Source: Streptomyces griseus subsp. griseus (GTDB lineage: Bacteria; Actinomycetota; Actinomycetes; Streptomycetales; Streptomycetaceae). Taken from it: a stretch of DNA of 64,000 nt. The stretch is taken from contig NZ_JOJE01000028.1 in assembly GCF_000720255.1 (NCBI RefSeq), positions 53,075 through 117,074 of the forward strand, read 5' to 3'. Both the position numbers and the translations under genes were made by a program. Below the pieces are notes generated by a model, which was not told the DNA's origin, did no database searches, and was given only the letters and a program-made list of their open reading frames with translations. Shown one piece after another: positions 1-13,749 of this stretch. The first letter of the stretch is position 1. Every line of letters starts with the position of its first letter.

Positions 1-1
1 G

Positions 2-1252
2 TTCTCGATCGCGTGGCACGAGCTGGGGCATCTGTCCACGGCCAAGCTCTTCGGGATCCGCGTGCCGCAGTACATGGTCGGCTTCGGCCCGACCATCTGG
101 TCCCGCAACAAGGGCGAGACCGAGTACGGCATCAAGGCCGTACCCCTCGGCGGCTACATCCGCATGATCGGCATGTTCCCGCCCGGCGAGGACGGCAGGA
201 TCACGGCCCGCTCCACCTCACCCTGGCGCGGCATGATCGAGGACGCCCGTTCGGCCGCCTTCGAGGAACTCCGGCCGGGCGACGAGAACCGCCTCTTCTA
301 CACGCGCAAGCCGTGGAAGCGCGTCATCGTGATGTTCGCGGGCCCCTTCATGAACCTGGTCCTGGCGGTGGCCCTGTTCCTCGTCGTCCTCATGGGCTTC
401 GGCATCTCGCAGCAGACCACCACCGTCAGCTCCGTCTCCAAGTGCGTGATCGCGCAGAGCGAGAACCGCAACGACTGCCAGAAGTCCGACCCGGCCTCCC
501 CGGCCGCGGCCGCCGGACTCAAGGCCGGCGACAAGATCGTCTCCTTCGACGGAGTGAAGACGGACGACTGGAACCAGCTCTCCGACCTCATCCGCGCCGC
601 CCCGGGCAAGGAGGTGCCGATCGTCGTCGACCGCAAGGGCGAGCAGGTCACGCTCACCGCGAAGATCGCCGACAACCAGGTCGCCAAGAAGGACCCCAAC
701 GGCCAGATCGTCCAGGGCCAGTACGTCAACGCAGGCTTCCTCGGCTTCAGCGCCGCCACCGGCATCGTCCGCCAGGACTTCGACGAGTCCCTGACCTGGA
801 TGGGCGACCGCATCGGTGAGGCCGTCGACTCCATCGCGAGCCTGCCCGCCAAGATCCCGGCCCTGTGGAACGCCGCCTTCGACGGCGCCCCCCGCGAACC
901 GGACTCCCCGATGGGCGTGGTCGGCGCGGCCCGCGTCGGCGGCGAGATCTTCACCCTCGACATCCCGCCCACCCAGCAACTGGCCATGGCGCTGATGCTG
1001 GTCGCCGGCTTCAACCTCTCCCTGTTCCTGTTCAACATGCTCCCGCTGCTCCCGCTCGACGGCGGGCACATCGCGGGCGCCCTGTGGGAGTCGCTGCGCC
1101 GCAACCTCGCGAAGGTGCTGCGCCGCCCCGACCCCGGCCCCTTCGACGTGGCGAAGCTGATGCCGGTGGCCTACGTGGTGGCCGGGATCTTCATCTGCTT
1201 CACCGTCCTGGTGCTGATCGCCGACGTCGTCAACCCGGTCAAGATCTCGTAG
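2..1252 (+). CDS. rseP: M50 site-2 zinc metalloprotease, RseP/Rip1-like (5' end outside window)
   Basis: Intramembrane zinc protease that would cleave membrane-bound regulators such as anti-sigma factors. The reading frame is open from base 2, so the start lies upstream. The zinc motif HELGH is encoded at bases 17-31, within a hydrophobic segment. A PDZ-like domain occupies roughly bases 430-720 between membrane segments. The second family motif, with LDGGH, is encoded near bases 1055-1069 and supplies the third metal ligand. The C-terminus ends in a hydrophobic helix. In actinobacteria this gene usually lies between dxr and ispG, and ispG follows here after about 180 bases. The assignment to the family is firm; the natural substrate is unknown. 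Confidence 0.95.
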   Translation, partial: FSIAWHELGHLSTAKLFGIRVPQYMVGFGPTIWSRNKGETEYGIKAVPLGGYIRMIGMFPPGEDGRITARSTSPWRGMIEDARSAAFEELRPGDENRLFYTRKPWKRVIVMFAGPFMNLVLAVALFLVVLMGFGISQQTTTVSSVSKCVIAQSENRNDCQKSDPASPAAAAGLKAGDKIVSFDGVKTDDWNQLSDLIRAAPGKEVPIVVDRKGEQVTLTAKIADNQVAKKDPNGQIVQGQYVNAGFLGFSAATGIVRQDFDESLTWMGDRIGEAVDSIASLPAKIPALWNAAFDGAPREPDSPMGVVGAARVGGEIFTLDIPPTQQLAMALMLVAGFNLSLFLFNMLPLLPLDGGHIAGALWESLRRNLAKVLRRPDPGPFDVAKLMPVAYVVAGIFICFTVLVLIADVVNPVKIS

Positions 1253-1278
1253 TCGCACCACCTTCATGACGCGTTCAC

Positions 1279-1310
1279 GGCGGCCGGGGACCTTCGGGTT
1301 CCCGGCCGCC
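1279..1310 (+). terminator. UUCG-capped hairpin after the M50 protease gene
   Basis: A 14-bp stem (one G-T wobble) closes on the tetraloop TTCG, 26 bases after the stop codon. There is no clear T-run, as is usual in Streptomyces. It would separate the protease transcript from ispG. Confidence 0.75.
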
Positions 1311-1433
1311 TCCCATCGAGTGGCTTCGCGGGTGGGATGTGCCCGGCGCCGCGCCCGTGCCGTAATCTCGAAGCCTGGAGCCCGCCGCTGACGGGACCTG
1401 GGCCTTGATCCACGACTTGGGGTTGCACAGCAG

Positions 1434-2591
<1,158 letters not shown>

Positions 2592-2694
2592 GAACCCCGG
2601 GGTCCCGGCACTCTGTCCGAGAACGACCGTTTGCCGCCTCGAATCCTGCCCACCCATGGAGGGCCTGCCGTCTGGAACGCCGGTCCGGGCAATC

Positions 2695-2776
2695 CGGCCC
2701 GTCCGGCGTTTGAGGACGAGGCCCGTTCAGGGCCGAAGCGTGGGTCTGGGGGGCGGCAGCCCCCAGGGACGGGACG
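2695..2776. repeat. Streptomyces-type intergenic repeat element
   Basis: This stretch contains the phrase CCGGCGTTTGAGGACGAG followed by a G-rich hairpin (GGGGGGCGGCAGCCCCCAG). From memory, near-identical copies recur between genes across many Streptomyces chromosomes. It lies in the 296-base gap between ispG and the next gene. No coding function is visible. Confidence 0.6.
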
Positions 2777-2887
2777 TACGACCCACAGCCGCTGACAAGC
2801 GCGCGGCAACAAATGCAGGGCGGCGCGGCTCAGCTTCCGCAGGTACAGTGCGTGAGATCAGCAGACCCCAAGGTGTGAGGCCCGCAC

Positions 2888-3736
2888 GTGTTGACCCAGA
2901 CGACTTCCCGGGTCCTCGAACCGAGCGACCTGGACGCCGCCCTCGCCGTCCTCGACCGTGAGCCGGTCGCGAACGCCTTCGTGACGTCCCGCGTCCAGGT
3001 CGCGGGCCTCGACCCGTGGCGGCTCGGCGGCGAGATGTGGGGGTGGTACGAGGACGGCATGCTCACGTCCCTCTGCTACGCGGGCGCCAACCTCGTCCCG
3101 ATCTGCGCCACCCCCCGCGCCGTCCGCGCCTTCGCCGACCGCGCCCGCCGGTCCGGCCGCCGCTGCTCCTCCGTCGTCGGCCCCGCCGAACCCACCGCTC
3201 AGCTGTGGCGGCTCCTGGAACCGCACTGGGGCCCCGCACGCGAGATCCGCGGCCATCAGCCCCTGATGGTCACCGACCGCACGTCCACCGCCGTCGCCCC
3301 GGATCCTTACATCCGCCGCATCCGCAAGGACGAGATGGACACGATCATGCCGGCGTGCGTGGCCATGTTCACCGAGGAGGTCGGCGTCTCCCCGCTGGCC
3401 GGCGACGGCGGCCTCCTCTACCAGGCCCGGGTGGCCGAACTCGTCGGCGCCGGCCGCTCGTTCGCCCGGCTCGACGAACACGGCAAGGTCGTCTTCAAGG
3501 CGGAGATCGGCGCGGCGACCTCCCACGCCTGCCAGATCCAGGGCGTCTGGGTCGCCCCCGAACACCGCGGCAAGGGCCTCGCCGCCCCCGGCATGGCAGC
3601 GGTCCTGCGCTACGCCCTCGCGGACGTGGCCCCGGTGGTGAGCCTCTACGTCAACGACTTCAACACGGCGGCGAGAAGGACGTACCGCCGCGTGGGCTTC
3701 CAGGAGGTCGGCGCGTTCATGAGTGTCCTGTTCTGA
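2888..3736 (+). CDS. GNAT acetyltransferase with N-terminal DUF4081-like domain
   Basis: A predicted 282-residue acetyl-CoA-dependent acyltransferase of unknown substrate. The N-terminal ~130 residues resemble the DUF4081 domain found in front of actinobacterial GNAT domains. The C-terminal half carries the acetyl-CoA binding pattern: GVWVAPEHRGKG (GNAT motif A) and a following helix, then LYVNDFNTAARRTYRRVGF near the end, the usual GNAT motif B. The start is GTG at 2888; a TTG follows it directly. A second, unrelated GNAT gene follows 61 bases downstream. Similar genes sit between ispG and proS in Streptomyces from memory; the physiological role is not known. Confidence 0.9.
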   Translation: MLTQTTSRVLEPSDLDAALAVLDREPVANAFVTSRVQVAGLDPWRLGGEMWGWYEDGMLTSLCYAGANLVPICATPRAVRAFADRARRSGRRCSSVVGPAEPTAQLWRLLEPHWGPAREIRGHQPLMVTDRTSTAVAPDPYIRRIRKDEMDTIMPACVAMFTEEVGVSPLAGDGGLLYQARVAELVGAGRSFARLDEHGKVVFKAEIGAATSHACQIQGVWVAPEHRGKGLAAPGMAAVLRYALADVAPVVSLYVNDFNTAARRTYRRVGFQEVGAFMSVLF

Positions 3737-3797
3737 AGCGCCACCACTTCCACCCCGCCCCCGGCCGTACGACGGAGCTCACCTGTAGGCTCCCCGC

Positions 3798-4328
3798 ATG
3801 GACCTCGTGATCGGCCCCCTGGACCTCTCAACTCACGTCGACGAGGCCCTAGCTGTCCAAGCCGTCGCCTTCGGACTGGGCCCGGAAGAAGTCGCCGTAC
3901 GCCGCCAGATCGTCCTGCGTCATATGACCTACCCGGGCGCAAGAGCCCTCGGCGCCACCGTCGGAGGCCGCCTCGTCGGCTTCGTCTACGGCATGCCCAA
4001 CGAGCGCACGCACTGGTGGTCCACCGTCGTCGAGCCCTACCTCCGCGCCCAGGGCCACGACAACTGGCTCGACGACTCCTTCGTCATCACGGAACTGCAC
4101 GTCCACCCGGCCCACCAGAACAAGGGCATCGGCCGCTCCCTGATCACCAGGATCACCGAGGGCGCCACCGAACCCCGCTCGATCCTCTCCGCGATCGACG
4201 TCGAGAGCCCGGCCCGCGGCCTCTACCGCTCCCTCGGCTACACGGACCTCGCCCGCCAGGTCCTCTTCCCCAGCGCCCCGAAGCCGTACGCGGTGATGGG
4301 CGCCCCGCTGCCGCTGCGCCGCCGATAA
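3798..4328 (+). CDS. GNAT family N-acetyltransferase
   Basis: A 176-residue single-domain GNAT protein. The acetyl-CoA loop is seen as [15 protein letters not shown] (consensus Q/R-x-x-G-x-G/A), preceded by the strand ending in TELHVHP. The C-terminal [13 protein letters not shown] matches the family's last helix and strand. The acceptor substrate cannot be inferred. The start ATG at 3798 follows a short gap from the previous acetyltransferase, and proS starts 73 bases downstream, so the genes may be co-transcribed. Confidence 0.88.
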   Translation: MDLVIGPLDLSTHVDEALAVQAVAFGLGPEEVAVRRQIVLRHMTYPGARALGATVGGRLVGFVYGMPNERTHWWSTVVEPYLRAQGHDNWLDDSFVITELHVHPAHQNKGIGRSLITRITEGATEPRSILSAIDVESPARGLYRSLGYTDLARQVLFPSAPKPYAVMGAPLPLRRR

Positions 4329-4401
4329 CGGATTTCCACCGGAACCGGCCCCCCGGCTAACCTCCAAGCCATCACCCTTACGCAGCAGGAGTACGACAAC
4401 C

Positions 4402-6105
4402 ATGGCGAACGCACCGGTCCAGCGCATGTCCCAGTTGATGGCGAAGACGCTGCGCGACGACCCGGCCGACGCCGAGGTCCTCAGCCACAAGCTGCTCGTC
4501 CGCGCCGGCTACGTCCGCCGTACCGCGGCCGGCGTCTGGACGTGGCTGCCGCTCGGCAAGAAGGTCCTCGCCAACGTCGAGCGGATCGTCCGCGAGGAGA
4601 TGGACGCGATCGGCGCCCAGGAGGTGCTGCTCCCCGCCCTGCTGCCGCGTGAGCCGTACGAGGCGACCGGCCGCTGGGACGAGTACGGCCCGGAGCTGTT
4701 CAGGCTCCAGGACCGCAAGGGCGGCGACTACCTCCTCGGCCCGACCCACGAGGAGATCTTCACGCTGATCGTGAAGGACCAGGCGTCCTCGTACAAGGAC
4801 CTGCCGGTCATCCTCTACCAGATCCAGACGAAGTTCCGTGACGAGGCCCGCCCCCGCGCCGGCATCCTGCGCGGCCGCGAGTTCCTGATGAAGGACTCGT
4901 ACTCCTTCGACCTGGAGGACGAGGGCCTCGCCCGGTCCTACGCCCTGCACCGCGAGGCCTACCAGAAGGTGTTCGCGCGCCTCGGCCTCGACTACCGCAT
5001 CTGCGCGGCGACCGCGGGCGCGATGGGCGGCTCGAAGTCGGAGGAGTTCCTGGCCCCGGCCGGCGCCGGCGAGGACACCTTCGCGGACTGCCCGAACTGC
5101 GACTTCGCGGCGAACACCGAGGCGATCACGTACGAGCTGAAGCCGGTGGACGCGGCGGGTGTCCCGGCCGCGGAGGACATCCCGACCCCCGACACCCCGA
5201 CCATCGAGACCCTCGCGGCCCACCTCGGCGTGGCGGCCTCCGCCACCCTCAAGAACCTCCTCGTGAAGGTCGACGGCGAGATCGTGGCCGTCGGCGTCCC
5301 CGGAGACCGCGAGGTCGACATGGGCAAGGTCGAGGCCCACTTCGCGCCCGCCGCCGTCGAGCTGGTCACCGCCGAGGACTTCGTGGGCCGCCCGGACCTG
5401 GTCCGCGGCTACGTCGGCCCGCAGGGCCTGGGCGAGAAGGTCACGTACATCGCCGACCCGCGCGTGGCCCCCGGCACCGCCTGGATCACCGGCGCCAACA
5501 AGGAGCACACGCACGCGAAGAACGTCGTCGCGGGCCGTGACTTCGAGGTGGACCAGTACGTCGACGTCGTGGTCGTCCAGGAGGGCGACCCCTGCCCGAA
5601 CTGCGGCACCGGACTCAAGCTCGACCGCGCCATCGAGATCGGCCACATCTTCCAGCTGGGCCGCAAGTACACCGACGCCCTCAAGCTCGACGTCCTCGGT
5701 CAGAACGGCAAGCCGGTCCGCGTGACCATGGGCTCCTACGGCATCGGGGTCTCCCGCGCGGTCGCGGCCCTCGCCGAGCAGAGCGCCGACGACAAGGGCC
5801 TGTGCTGGCCCGCCGAGGTCGCCCCGGCCGACGTGCACGTCGTCGCCGCGGGCAAGGCGCTCCAGATCGAGCTGGCCCTCGAGGTCTCCGAGAAGCTGCG
5901 GTCCGCCGGCCTGCGCGTCCTGGTCGACGACCGGGCCGGAGTCTCCCCGGGCGTGAAGTTCACGGACTCCGAGCTCATCGGCGTCCCGAAGATCCTGGTG
6001 GCCGGCCGCCGCTCCGCCGAGGGCGTCCTGGAACTCAAGGACCGCCGGACGGGCGAGCGCGAGGAACTCACGGTGGACGAGGCAATCGCCCGCCTGACGG
6101 CCTGA
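4402..6105 (+). CDS. proS: Prolyl-tRNA synthetase
   Basis: Class II aminoacyl-tRNA synthetase charging tRNA-Pro. At 567 residues it is of the long bacterial type, with the YbaK-like editing insertion between class II motifs 2 and 3 (about residues 230-390). Motif 2 is seen as [10 protein letters not shown], with the proline-pocket segment FLMKDSYSF just after it. Motif 3 is seen as [14 protein letters not shown], followed by the C-terminal anticodon-binding domain. The ATG at 4402 gives the familiar N-terminus containing RMSQLM. It is followed by a bidirectional hairpin and a convergent gene. Confidence 0.97.
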   Translation: MANAPVQRMSQLMAKTLRDDPADAEVLSHKLLVRAGYVRRTAAGVWTWLPLGKKVLANVERIVREEMDAIGAQEVLLPALLPREPYEATGRWDEYGPELFRLQDRKGGDYLLGPTHEEIFTLIVKDQASSYKDLPVILYQIQTKFRDEARPRAGILRGREFLMKDSYSFDLEDEGLARSYALHREAYQKVFARLGLDYRICAATAGAMGGSKSEEFLAPAGAGEDTFADCPNCDFAANTEAITYELKPVDAAGVPAAEDIPTPDTPTIETLAAHLGVAASATLKNLLVKVDGEIVAVGVPGDREVDMGKVEAHFAPAAVELVTAEDFVGRPDLVRGYVGPQGLGEKVTYIADPRVAPGTAWITGANKEHTHAKNVVAGRDFEVDQYVDVVVVQEGDPCPNCGTGLKLDRAIEIGHIFQLGRKYTDALKLDVLGQNGKPVRVTMGSYGIGVSRAVAALAEQSADDKGLCWPAEVAPADVHVVAAGKALQIELALEVSEKLRSAGLRVLVDDRAGVSPGVKFTDSELIGVPKILVAGRRSAEGVLELKDRRTGEREELTVDEAIARLTA

Positions 6106-6127
6106 CGCCTCCCGGCACCTCGTAGGC

Positions 6128-6188
6128 CTTTCCCGCCCCTTGGGCGCCAGAGCGTCCAGGGGACGGGAAAGCGCCCCTTGAGGGGCGC
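6128..6188. terminator. Two adjacent hairpins between convergent genes
   Basis: CTTTCCCG (6128-6135) can pair with CGGGAAAG (6164-6171). Directly after it, GCGCCCCT/AGGGGCGC (6171-6178 and 6181-6188) forms an 8-bp stem. The position between proS (+) and the minus-strand gene at 6263 fits a bidirectional terminator. Confidence 0.65.
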
Positions 6189-6237
6189 GGGGCTGTGTCG
6201 ATATGCGGCTCCGCCGCGTGGGCGCGACAAGCCACAA
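6171..6237. repeat. Streptomyces intergenic repeat (GCGGGGCTGTGTCGATATGCGG type)
   Basis: The sequence around GGGGCTGTGTCGATATGCGG and CTCCGCCGCGTGGGCGCGAC matches, from memory, a repeat found many times between Streptomyces genes, often at gene ends. It overlaps the second terminator hairpin. No coding capacity is evident. Confidence 0.6.
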
Positions 6238-6262
6238 CACACCCGCGGGCAACACACGACCC

Positions 6263-7162
6263 CTAAAGCCACCCCGCGAACTCGAGCAACAGCTCCGCGT
6301 CCCCCGGACGCCCCACGCGCAGTGCCCGCACACCCGACTCCACCGCCCGGAACAACGTCCACCCCCGCAACCGCTCCTGATCCACCTCCAGCGACTCTGC
6401 CAGCCGCTTCACCCGCCGCCGCGTCGTCGCCGCCCCCGACGGCGAGGCGATCAGATCCTCCACCCGGTCCCGGACCAGCCGCGCCAGGTCGAACGCGCAT
6501 TCGCCGACCACCGGATCAGGCCCCACGGCCAGCCACGGCATCCGCTCACCCGACAGCACCTTGCTCTGCCGGAACGTGCCGTGCAGCAACCGTCGCTCGG
6601 GCGGAGCGGCCAACAGCTCCGCACGCGCCGCCAGCGCCGCCTCGACCAGCGGCGCCACCTCCGCGTCGGCCGCCGCGCTCGCCCGCATCGCCTCGGCCTG
6701 CCGTCCCGTCCGCTCCTCGACCGTCTCGAAGGTGTGGCCGTCCGGCGGCTCCACCCACAGCCGGCGCAGCGTCCCCGCCGCCTCCAGCAGCGCCTTCGCC
6801 TCAGGCAGCGACCGCACGGACACGTCGGGGGACAGCCGCTCCAGCAGCAGCACACCCGGGGCCGTGACCGGCTCGACCAGTTGTACGGCGCCCAGGCCGC
6901 CCCAGTGCGTCAGGGCGGCCCGCTCGCTCTCCGGGCGGGCCCGGGGCGGGGCCAGCTTCAACACGGCCGGGGTGCCGTCGGCCCGCCGCACCAGGACGAC
7001 CAGGCTGCTGCGCCCGCCCGGCACCTGCACCCGCTCCACGGTCAACTCGCGTAGATCGACGGCCTGTTGGACCGCCTCCGGTAGCCTCTCCAACCAGTCG
7101 TCACCGTCCGGTGCCGTCTCACCGAGCGCCCGCACCAGACGGCGCGGCGGTTCGAAAGCCAT
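6263..7162 (-). CDS. Aminoglycoside phosphotransferase-like protein, probable pseudokinase
   Basis: The 299-residue product resembles the aminoglycoside/hydroxyurea phosphotransferase branch of the kinase fold. The N-lobe lysine may be K69 (AVLKL). The C-lobe catalytic loop, normally HGD followed by an Asn, reads HGTFRQSKVL: T196 replaces the catalytic Asp and K201 the Asn. The metal-binding Asp that normally follows (typically in IDPKP) is glycine, G214 in AVGPDP. Phosphotransfer by the standard mechanism therefore looks impossible, although the surrounding fold motifs (ECAFDLARLV) are kept. Resistance activity should not be assumed. It lies convergent to proS and directly downstream of the DUF4439 and lipoprotein genes. 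Confidence 0.82.
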   Translation of the reverse strand: MAFEPPRRLVRALGETAPDGDDWLERLPEAVQQAVDLRELTVERVQVPGGRSSLVVLVRRADGTPAVLKLAPPRARPESERAALTHWGGLGAVQLVEPVTAPGVLLLERLSPDVSVRSLPEAKALLEAAGTLRRLWVEPPDGHTFETVEERTGRQAEAMRASAAADAEVAPLVEAALAARAELLAAPPERRLLHGTFRQSKVLSGERMPWLAVGPDPVVGECAFDLARLVRDRVEDLIASPSGAATTRRRVKRLAESLEVDQERLRGWTLFRAVESGVRALRVGRPGDAELLLEFAGWL

Positions 7163-7205
7163 ACGCGAGTCGTTCCCTTCCTCTCCGGTCGCTCAGCCCC
7201 CCGGT

Positions 7206-7676
7206 TCACACCGGAGGGGCCGCCGACGCCGACGCCGAGGCCGTACCGGCCCGCTCGGCGAGCCCAGGGAAGGCTACGCTCTCTCCGCGCCAGCGCACCG
7301 CCCGCACCGCCGCCTCCCGCAGTGCTGTGGCCGCCTCACGCCGCCGCGCGTCCCCGGTCGCCCGCACCAGGTCCGAGTAGACCCCGGCCACACGCTCCTC
7401 CAGCTCGGCGGCCAGCCGGACCGCCGCAGCCGAGTCCGGCACGGGGAAGGGGAGCGCGTAACCGGCGCTCGCGGCGACCGGAGGGGCGCCTCGGTCGCGC
7501 AGCTCGCGCACCAGCGCGTCCCGGCGCGCCCGGTGAGCGTCGTACGCCGCCCGAGCCTCAGTGCGCCGTCCCTCGACGATCCGCCCGCCGACGACCCCGT
7601 ACCCGTACACGGTCGCGTGCTCCGCCGCGAGCGCCGCCTGCAGCGCCCGCACCTCCCCGTCCTTCGCCTCACTCAC
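7206..7676 (-). CDS. Ferritin-like domain protein, DUF4439
   Basis: A 156-residue, almost wholly helical protein. The N-terminal pattern LQAALAAEHATVYGYGVVG is typical of the actinobacterial DUF4439 ferritin-like family. The acidic and histidine positions resemble ferritin-like helices, but metal binding is not shown. A low-complexity Ala/Ser tail ends the protein. The GTG start at 7676 overlaps the stop of the upstream lipoprotein gene by four bases, indicating translational coupling. Function is unknown; the partner lipoprotein suggests a role at the cell envelope. Confidence 0.85.
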   Translation of the reverse strand: MSEAKDGEVRALQAALAAEHATVYGYGVVGGRIVEGRRTEARAAYDAHRARRDALVRELRDRGAPPVAASAGYALPFPVPDSAAAVRLAAELEERVAGVYSDLVRATGDARRREAATALREAAVRAVRWRGESVAFPGLAERAGTASASASAAPPV

Positions 7677-8218
7677 CTGACACCCTCCGTCAACAGATAC
7701 GCGTGTGCCGCACCCGCCGCCGCCACCGACGCCAGCAGACGGGCCAGCTCTCCCGGCACCGCCAGGAGTGCCGTGGCCCGCCGGTCCGCCAGGGTCCGCT
7801 CGGCGGCGGCGAGGTCGGCGAGGGCGTCCTTCTCGGTGGCCGGGACGGCGGGAGTGGGGGACACGGACGGTGACGCCTGGGAGGCGGCGCCGGGCGACGG
7901 GGAGGCCGTGGGTGACCCCGAGCCCCGTACGCCGCCGAACGCCTCCCTGTGGCGTACCGCCTCCGCGCGCAGCGGTCGCAGCCGCTCCGTCAGCGTCGGA
8001 TGGGCGGCGATCACGGCGTCGTACCGCTCCACCAGCCCCGCACTGTCCCGGGCCGCACGCGCGCGTGCCCGGTCGGTCGTCGAGGGGCTGCTGCCGGTGC
8101 CACCGCCGGAGTCGTCCGGGGAGGAGCAGCCCGCGAGCAGGGCGGCCCCGGCGGCCGAGGCGAGCAGGGCTCTTCTGCGCGGCCCCGCGGGGGTGCGCGA
8201 CGGTGAGGGGAACGGCAC
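7673..8218 (-). CDS. Putative lipoprotein
   Basis: Predicted secreted lipoprotein of 181 residues. The GTG start at 8218 is chosen because it gives a short basic N-terminus, a hydrophobic stretch and the lipobox LLAGC; GAGGAC lies about eight bases before it. After the cysteine comes a Ser/Gly/Thr-rich linker, a helical region (YDAVIAAHPTLTERL), a Pro/Ser-rich spacer and a second helical segment ending in AYLLTEGVR. It overlaps the DUF4439 gene by four bases. The frame is open further upstream, but that extension has no signal-peptide logic. Function unknown. Confidence 0.8.
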   Translation of the reverse strand: MPFPSPSRTPAGPRRRALLASAAGAALLAGCSSPDDSGGGTGSSPSTTDRARARAARDSAGLVERYDAVIAAHPTLTERLRPLRAEAVRHREAFGGVRGSGSPTASPSPGAASQASPSVSPTPAVPATEKDALADLAAAERTLADRRATALLAVPGELARLLASVAAAGAAHAYLLTEGVR

Positions 8219-8420
8219 GGAAGACGTCCTCGGGGACTCGTATGAAAGAAATACACGGCGGGCGGCAGGCCCATGATCACCGTACCCGCGGCACCGCCGG
8301 TCGCCACGCACCGGCGCCGCCCGTACACAGGTGGACGGCAACACTCCCCGCGACCGGATACCCTTTGACCTGACACGCGACCCATCCCACAACAGCACAC
8401 GCGGCCGAGGAGTCACCCGG

Positions 8421-8924
8421 ATGAGCACCACCCAGAGCGAGAGGCTGCGAGAGCTCCTGGAACCGCTCGTCACCTCCCAGGGACTGGATCTCGAAGAGAT
8501 CGCCGTGGACTCCGTCGGACGCAAGCGTGTGCTGAGCGTCGTCGTCGACTCCGACACCGGTGCGGACCTGGACAAGATCGCCGATGTGAGCCGCGCGCTC
8601 TCGGCGAAGCTCGACGAGACGGACGCGATGGGTGAGGGCGAGTACACCCTCGAGGTCGGCACCCCGGGCGCCGAGCGCCTCCTGAAGGAACACCGGCACT
8701 ACGTGCGCGCCACCGACCGGCTGGTGAAATTCCAGCTCGTGGAGGGCGGCGAACTGGTCGCCAGGATCATCGAGGTCGACGACGAGGGACTCGACGTCGA
8801 GGTGCCCGGAGTGAAGGGCCGCAAGGCCACGACCCGCAGACTCGCCTTCCCGGACATCGACAGGGCGCGCGTCCAGGTCGAGTTCAACCGCAAGGACAAG
8901 AACGAGAAGGAAGAGGAGGCGTAG
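8421..8924 (+). CDS. rimP: Ribosome maturation factor RimP
   Basis: RimP helps assemble the 30S ribosomal subunit. The 167-residue product shows the N-terminal RimP domain ([17 protein letters not shown]) and the C-terminal SH3-like domain with GVKGRK, followed by a charged tail. The ATG at 8421 is preferred over an upstream in-frame start because it has GAGGAG about nine bases before it and matches the usual N-terminus (MSTTQSERL). nusA starts two bases after the stop, the classic rimP-nusA arrangement. Confidence 0.95.
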   Translation: MSTTQSERLRELLEPLVTSQGLDLEEIAVDSVGRKRVLSVVVDSDTGADLDKIADVSRALSAKLDETDAMGEGEYTLEVGTPGAERLLKEHRHYVRATDRLVKFQLVEGGELVARIIEVDDEGLDVEVPGVKGRKATTRRLAFPDIDRARVQVEFNRKDKNEKEEEA

Positions 8925-8926
8925 CC

Positions 8927-9937
8927 GTGGACATCGACATGAGTGCCCTGCGGGGCTTGGTACGGGAGAAGGAGATCTCCTTCGACCTGCTGGTCGAGGC
9001 GATCGAGTCGGCCCTCCTCATCGCCTACCACCGCACCGAGGGAAGCCGCCGACACGCGCGCGTGGAGCTCAGCCGGGAGACCGGACATGTGACCGTGTGG
9101 GCGAAGGAGGACCCCGAGGACCTCGAGGAGGGCCAGGAGCCCCGCGAGTTCGACGACACCCCGTCCGGCTTCGGCCGTATCGCCGCCACCACGGCCAAGC
9201 AGGTGATCCTGCAGCGCCTGCGCGACGCCGAGGACGACGCGACGCTCGGCGAGTACGCCGGCCGCGAGGGCGACATCGTCACCGGTGTGGTGCAGCAGGG
9301 CCGTGACCCGAAGAACGTGCTCGTCGACATCGGCAAGCTGGAGGCCATCCTGCCGGTGCAGGAGCAGGTCCCCGGCGAGACGTACCAGCACGGCATGCGC
9401 CTGCGGTCGTACGTCGTCCGGGTGGCGAAGGGCGTGCGCGGGCCGTCCGTGACGCTCTCCCGCACCCACCCCAATCTGGTGAAGAAGCTCTTCGCCCTCG
9501 AGGTGCCGGAGATCGCCGACGGTTCAGTCGAGATCGCCGCCATCGCCCGTGAGGCCGGTCACCGTACGAAGATCGCCGTCCGGCCCACCCGTTCGGGCCT
9601 GAACGCCAAGGGCGCCTGCATCGGCCCCATGGGCGGCCGGGTGCGCAATGTCATGGGCGAGCTCAACGGTGAGAAGATCGACATCGTCGACTGGTCGGAC
9701 GATCCGGCCGAGATGGTCGCGAACGCCCTGTCACCCGCTCGGGTGTCCAAGGTGGAGGTCGTCGACCTCGCGGCCCGCTCCGCGCGGGTGACGGTGCCGG
9801 ACTACCAGCTGTCGCTGGCGATCGGCAAGGAAGGGCAGAATGCCCGGCTCGCCGCCCGTCTGACCGGCTGGCGGATCGACATCCGCCCGGACACCGAACC
9901 GGCGTCCGAGCAGCCGTCCGAGTCGGTGAGGGAATAG
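8927..9937 (+). CDS. nusA: Transcription termination/antitermination factor NusA
   Basis: NusA binds RNA polymerase and nascent RNA and modulates pausing and termination. The 336-residue product has the N-terminal polymerase-binding domain, an S1 domain (about residues 110-180) and two KH domains, with KH signatures [10 protein letters not shown] and [12 protein letters not shown]. It lacks the acidic C-terminal repeats of the E. coli protein, as is normal for actinobacteria. The start is GTG at 8927, two bases after rimP. Confidence 0.96.
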   Translation: MDIDMSALRGLVREKEISFDLLVEAIESALLIAYHRTEGSRRHARVELSRETGHVTVWAKEDPEDLEEGQEPREFDDTPSGFGRIAATTAKQVILQRLRDAEDDATLGEYAGREGDIVTGVVQQGRDPKNVLVDIGKLEAILPVQEQVPGETYQHGMRLRSYVVRVAKGVRGPSVTLSRTHPNLVKKLFALEVPEIADGSVEIAAIAREAGHRTKIAVRPTRSGLNAKGACIGPMGGRVRNVMGELNGEKIDIVDWSDDPAEMVANALSPARVSKVEVVDLAARSARVTVPDYQLSLAIGKEGQNARLAARLTGWRIDIRPDTEPASEQPSESVRE

Positions 9938-10027
9938 ATCCCAGCCGCAGCCCGCTTAGATCACGACAACAACCGTTCGATTCCACCCCCAAAGGGGTGG
10001 GGTCGCTGCGGGGAGGTAGACTTAGCA

Positions 10028-10324
10028 GTGTCTGGCCGGACGCATGCCCGCGCATGCCCTGAGCGCACCTGTGTGGGGTGCCGGGAGCGAGCGGCCAAGG
10101 ATGATCTGCTGCGGATCGTGGCGATCAAGGACGCGTGCGTCCCTGATCCTCGCGGTACGCTGCCCGGCCGGGGTGCGTACGTGCACCCCGCCCTGGTCTG
10201 TCTCGACCAGGCAGTGCGCCGCCGGGCGTTCACGCGGGCTTTGCGCGCCCCGGGAGCGCTCGACACAAAGGCGTTGCGCCAGTACGTCGAGCAGGCGACC
10301 GTTGCTGAGCAGGCAACACCGTAA
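10028..10324 (+). CDS. rnpM: YlxR family RNase P modulator / RNA-binding protein (RnpM)
   Basis: A 98-residue basic protein of the YlxR/DUF448 family. The signature CVGCRERAAKDDLLRIV and the GRGAYVHP segment are diagnostic. Members bind RNA and in Bacillus modulate RNase P. The GTG at 10028 is used. Its position between nusA and infB is the conserved context for this family. Confidence 0.93.
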   Translation: MSGRTHARACPERTCVGCRERAAKDDLLRIVAIKDACVPDPRGTLPGRGAYVHPALVCLDQAVRRRAFTRALRAPGALDTKALRQYVEQATVAEQATP

Positions 10325-10388
10325 GACGCGTCGCGCGGAACCCCGTGCGGCTCTGGTACCCCGCGAGTTGGAAGTAGGTCGAGATTGC

Positions 10389-10457
10389 GATGAGCACTCG
10401 ATGAGCACGCGATGAGTACGCCCATGAAGTAGCGACGGTCCGGACGCAACCCGGACC
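10389..10457 (+). promoter_or_regulatory. Leader with three overlapping mini-ORFs and a hairpin before infB
   Basis: Three near-identical 11-bp units (10389-10421) create ATG AGC ACT CGA TGA, ATG AGC ACG CGA TGA and then ATG AGT ACG CCC ATG AAG TAG. Each TGA overlaps the next ATG as ATGA. The encoded peptides would be MSTR, MSTR and MSTPMK. A 7-bp stem, GGTCCGG/CCGGACC (10437-10443 and 10451-10457), follows just before the infB ribosome binding site AAGGAG. This could couple or attenuate infB translation; that role is inference. Confidence 0.5.
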
Positions 10458-10470
10458 TCAAAGGAGCGAA

Positions 10471-13590
<3,120 letters not shown>

Positions 13591-13623
13591 GCGCTCGGGC
13601 TTCCGTTTCTGAGACGGTCCGGT

Positions 13624-13667
13624 CCGGGGCCGGTCGACGGAGAGTAAACTCCGTCGATCGGCCCCGG
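13624..13667 (+). terminator. Long hairpin after infB
   Basis: An approximately 19-bp stem (13624-13642 with 13649-13667, one wobble) closes on AGTAAA, 33 bases after the infB stop. It may terminate or attenuate transcription into the DUF503-rbfA-truB genes. Confidence 0.7.
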
Positions 13668-13749
13668 CCGTTCGTTGTACGGTTCTGATGTCCCTGCCAC
13701 GTGGATGGCGGGGCCATCGATCCCGGACCGGCGGGTGAACCGGTTACAC

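Noticed and set aside
7673..8662. A longer form of the lipoprotein gene starting upstream near 8662
   Set aside because: The extension overlaps rimP on the other strand and lacks a signal peptide; the GTG at 8218 gives a proper lipobox layout.
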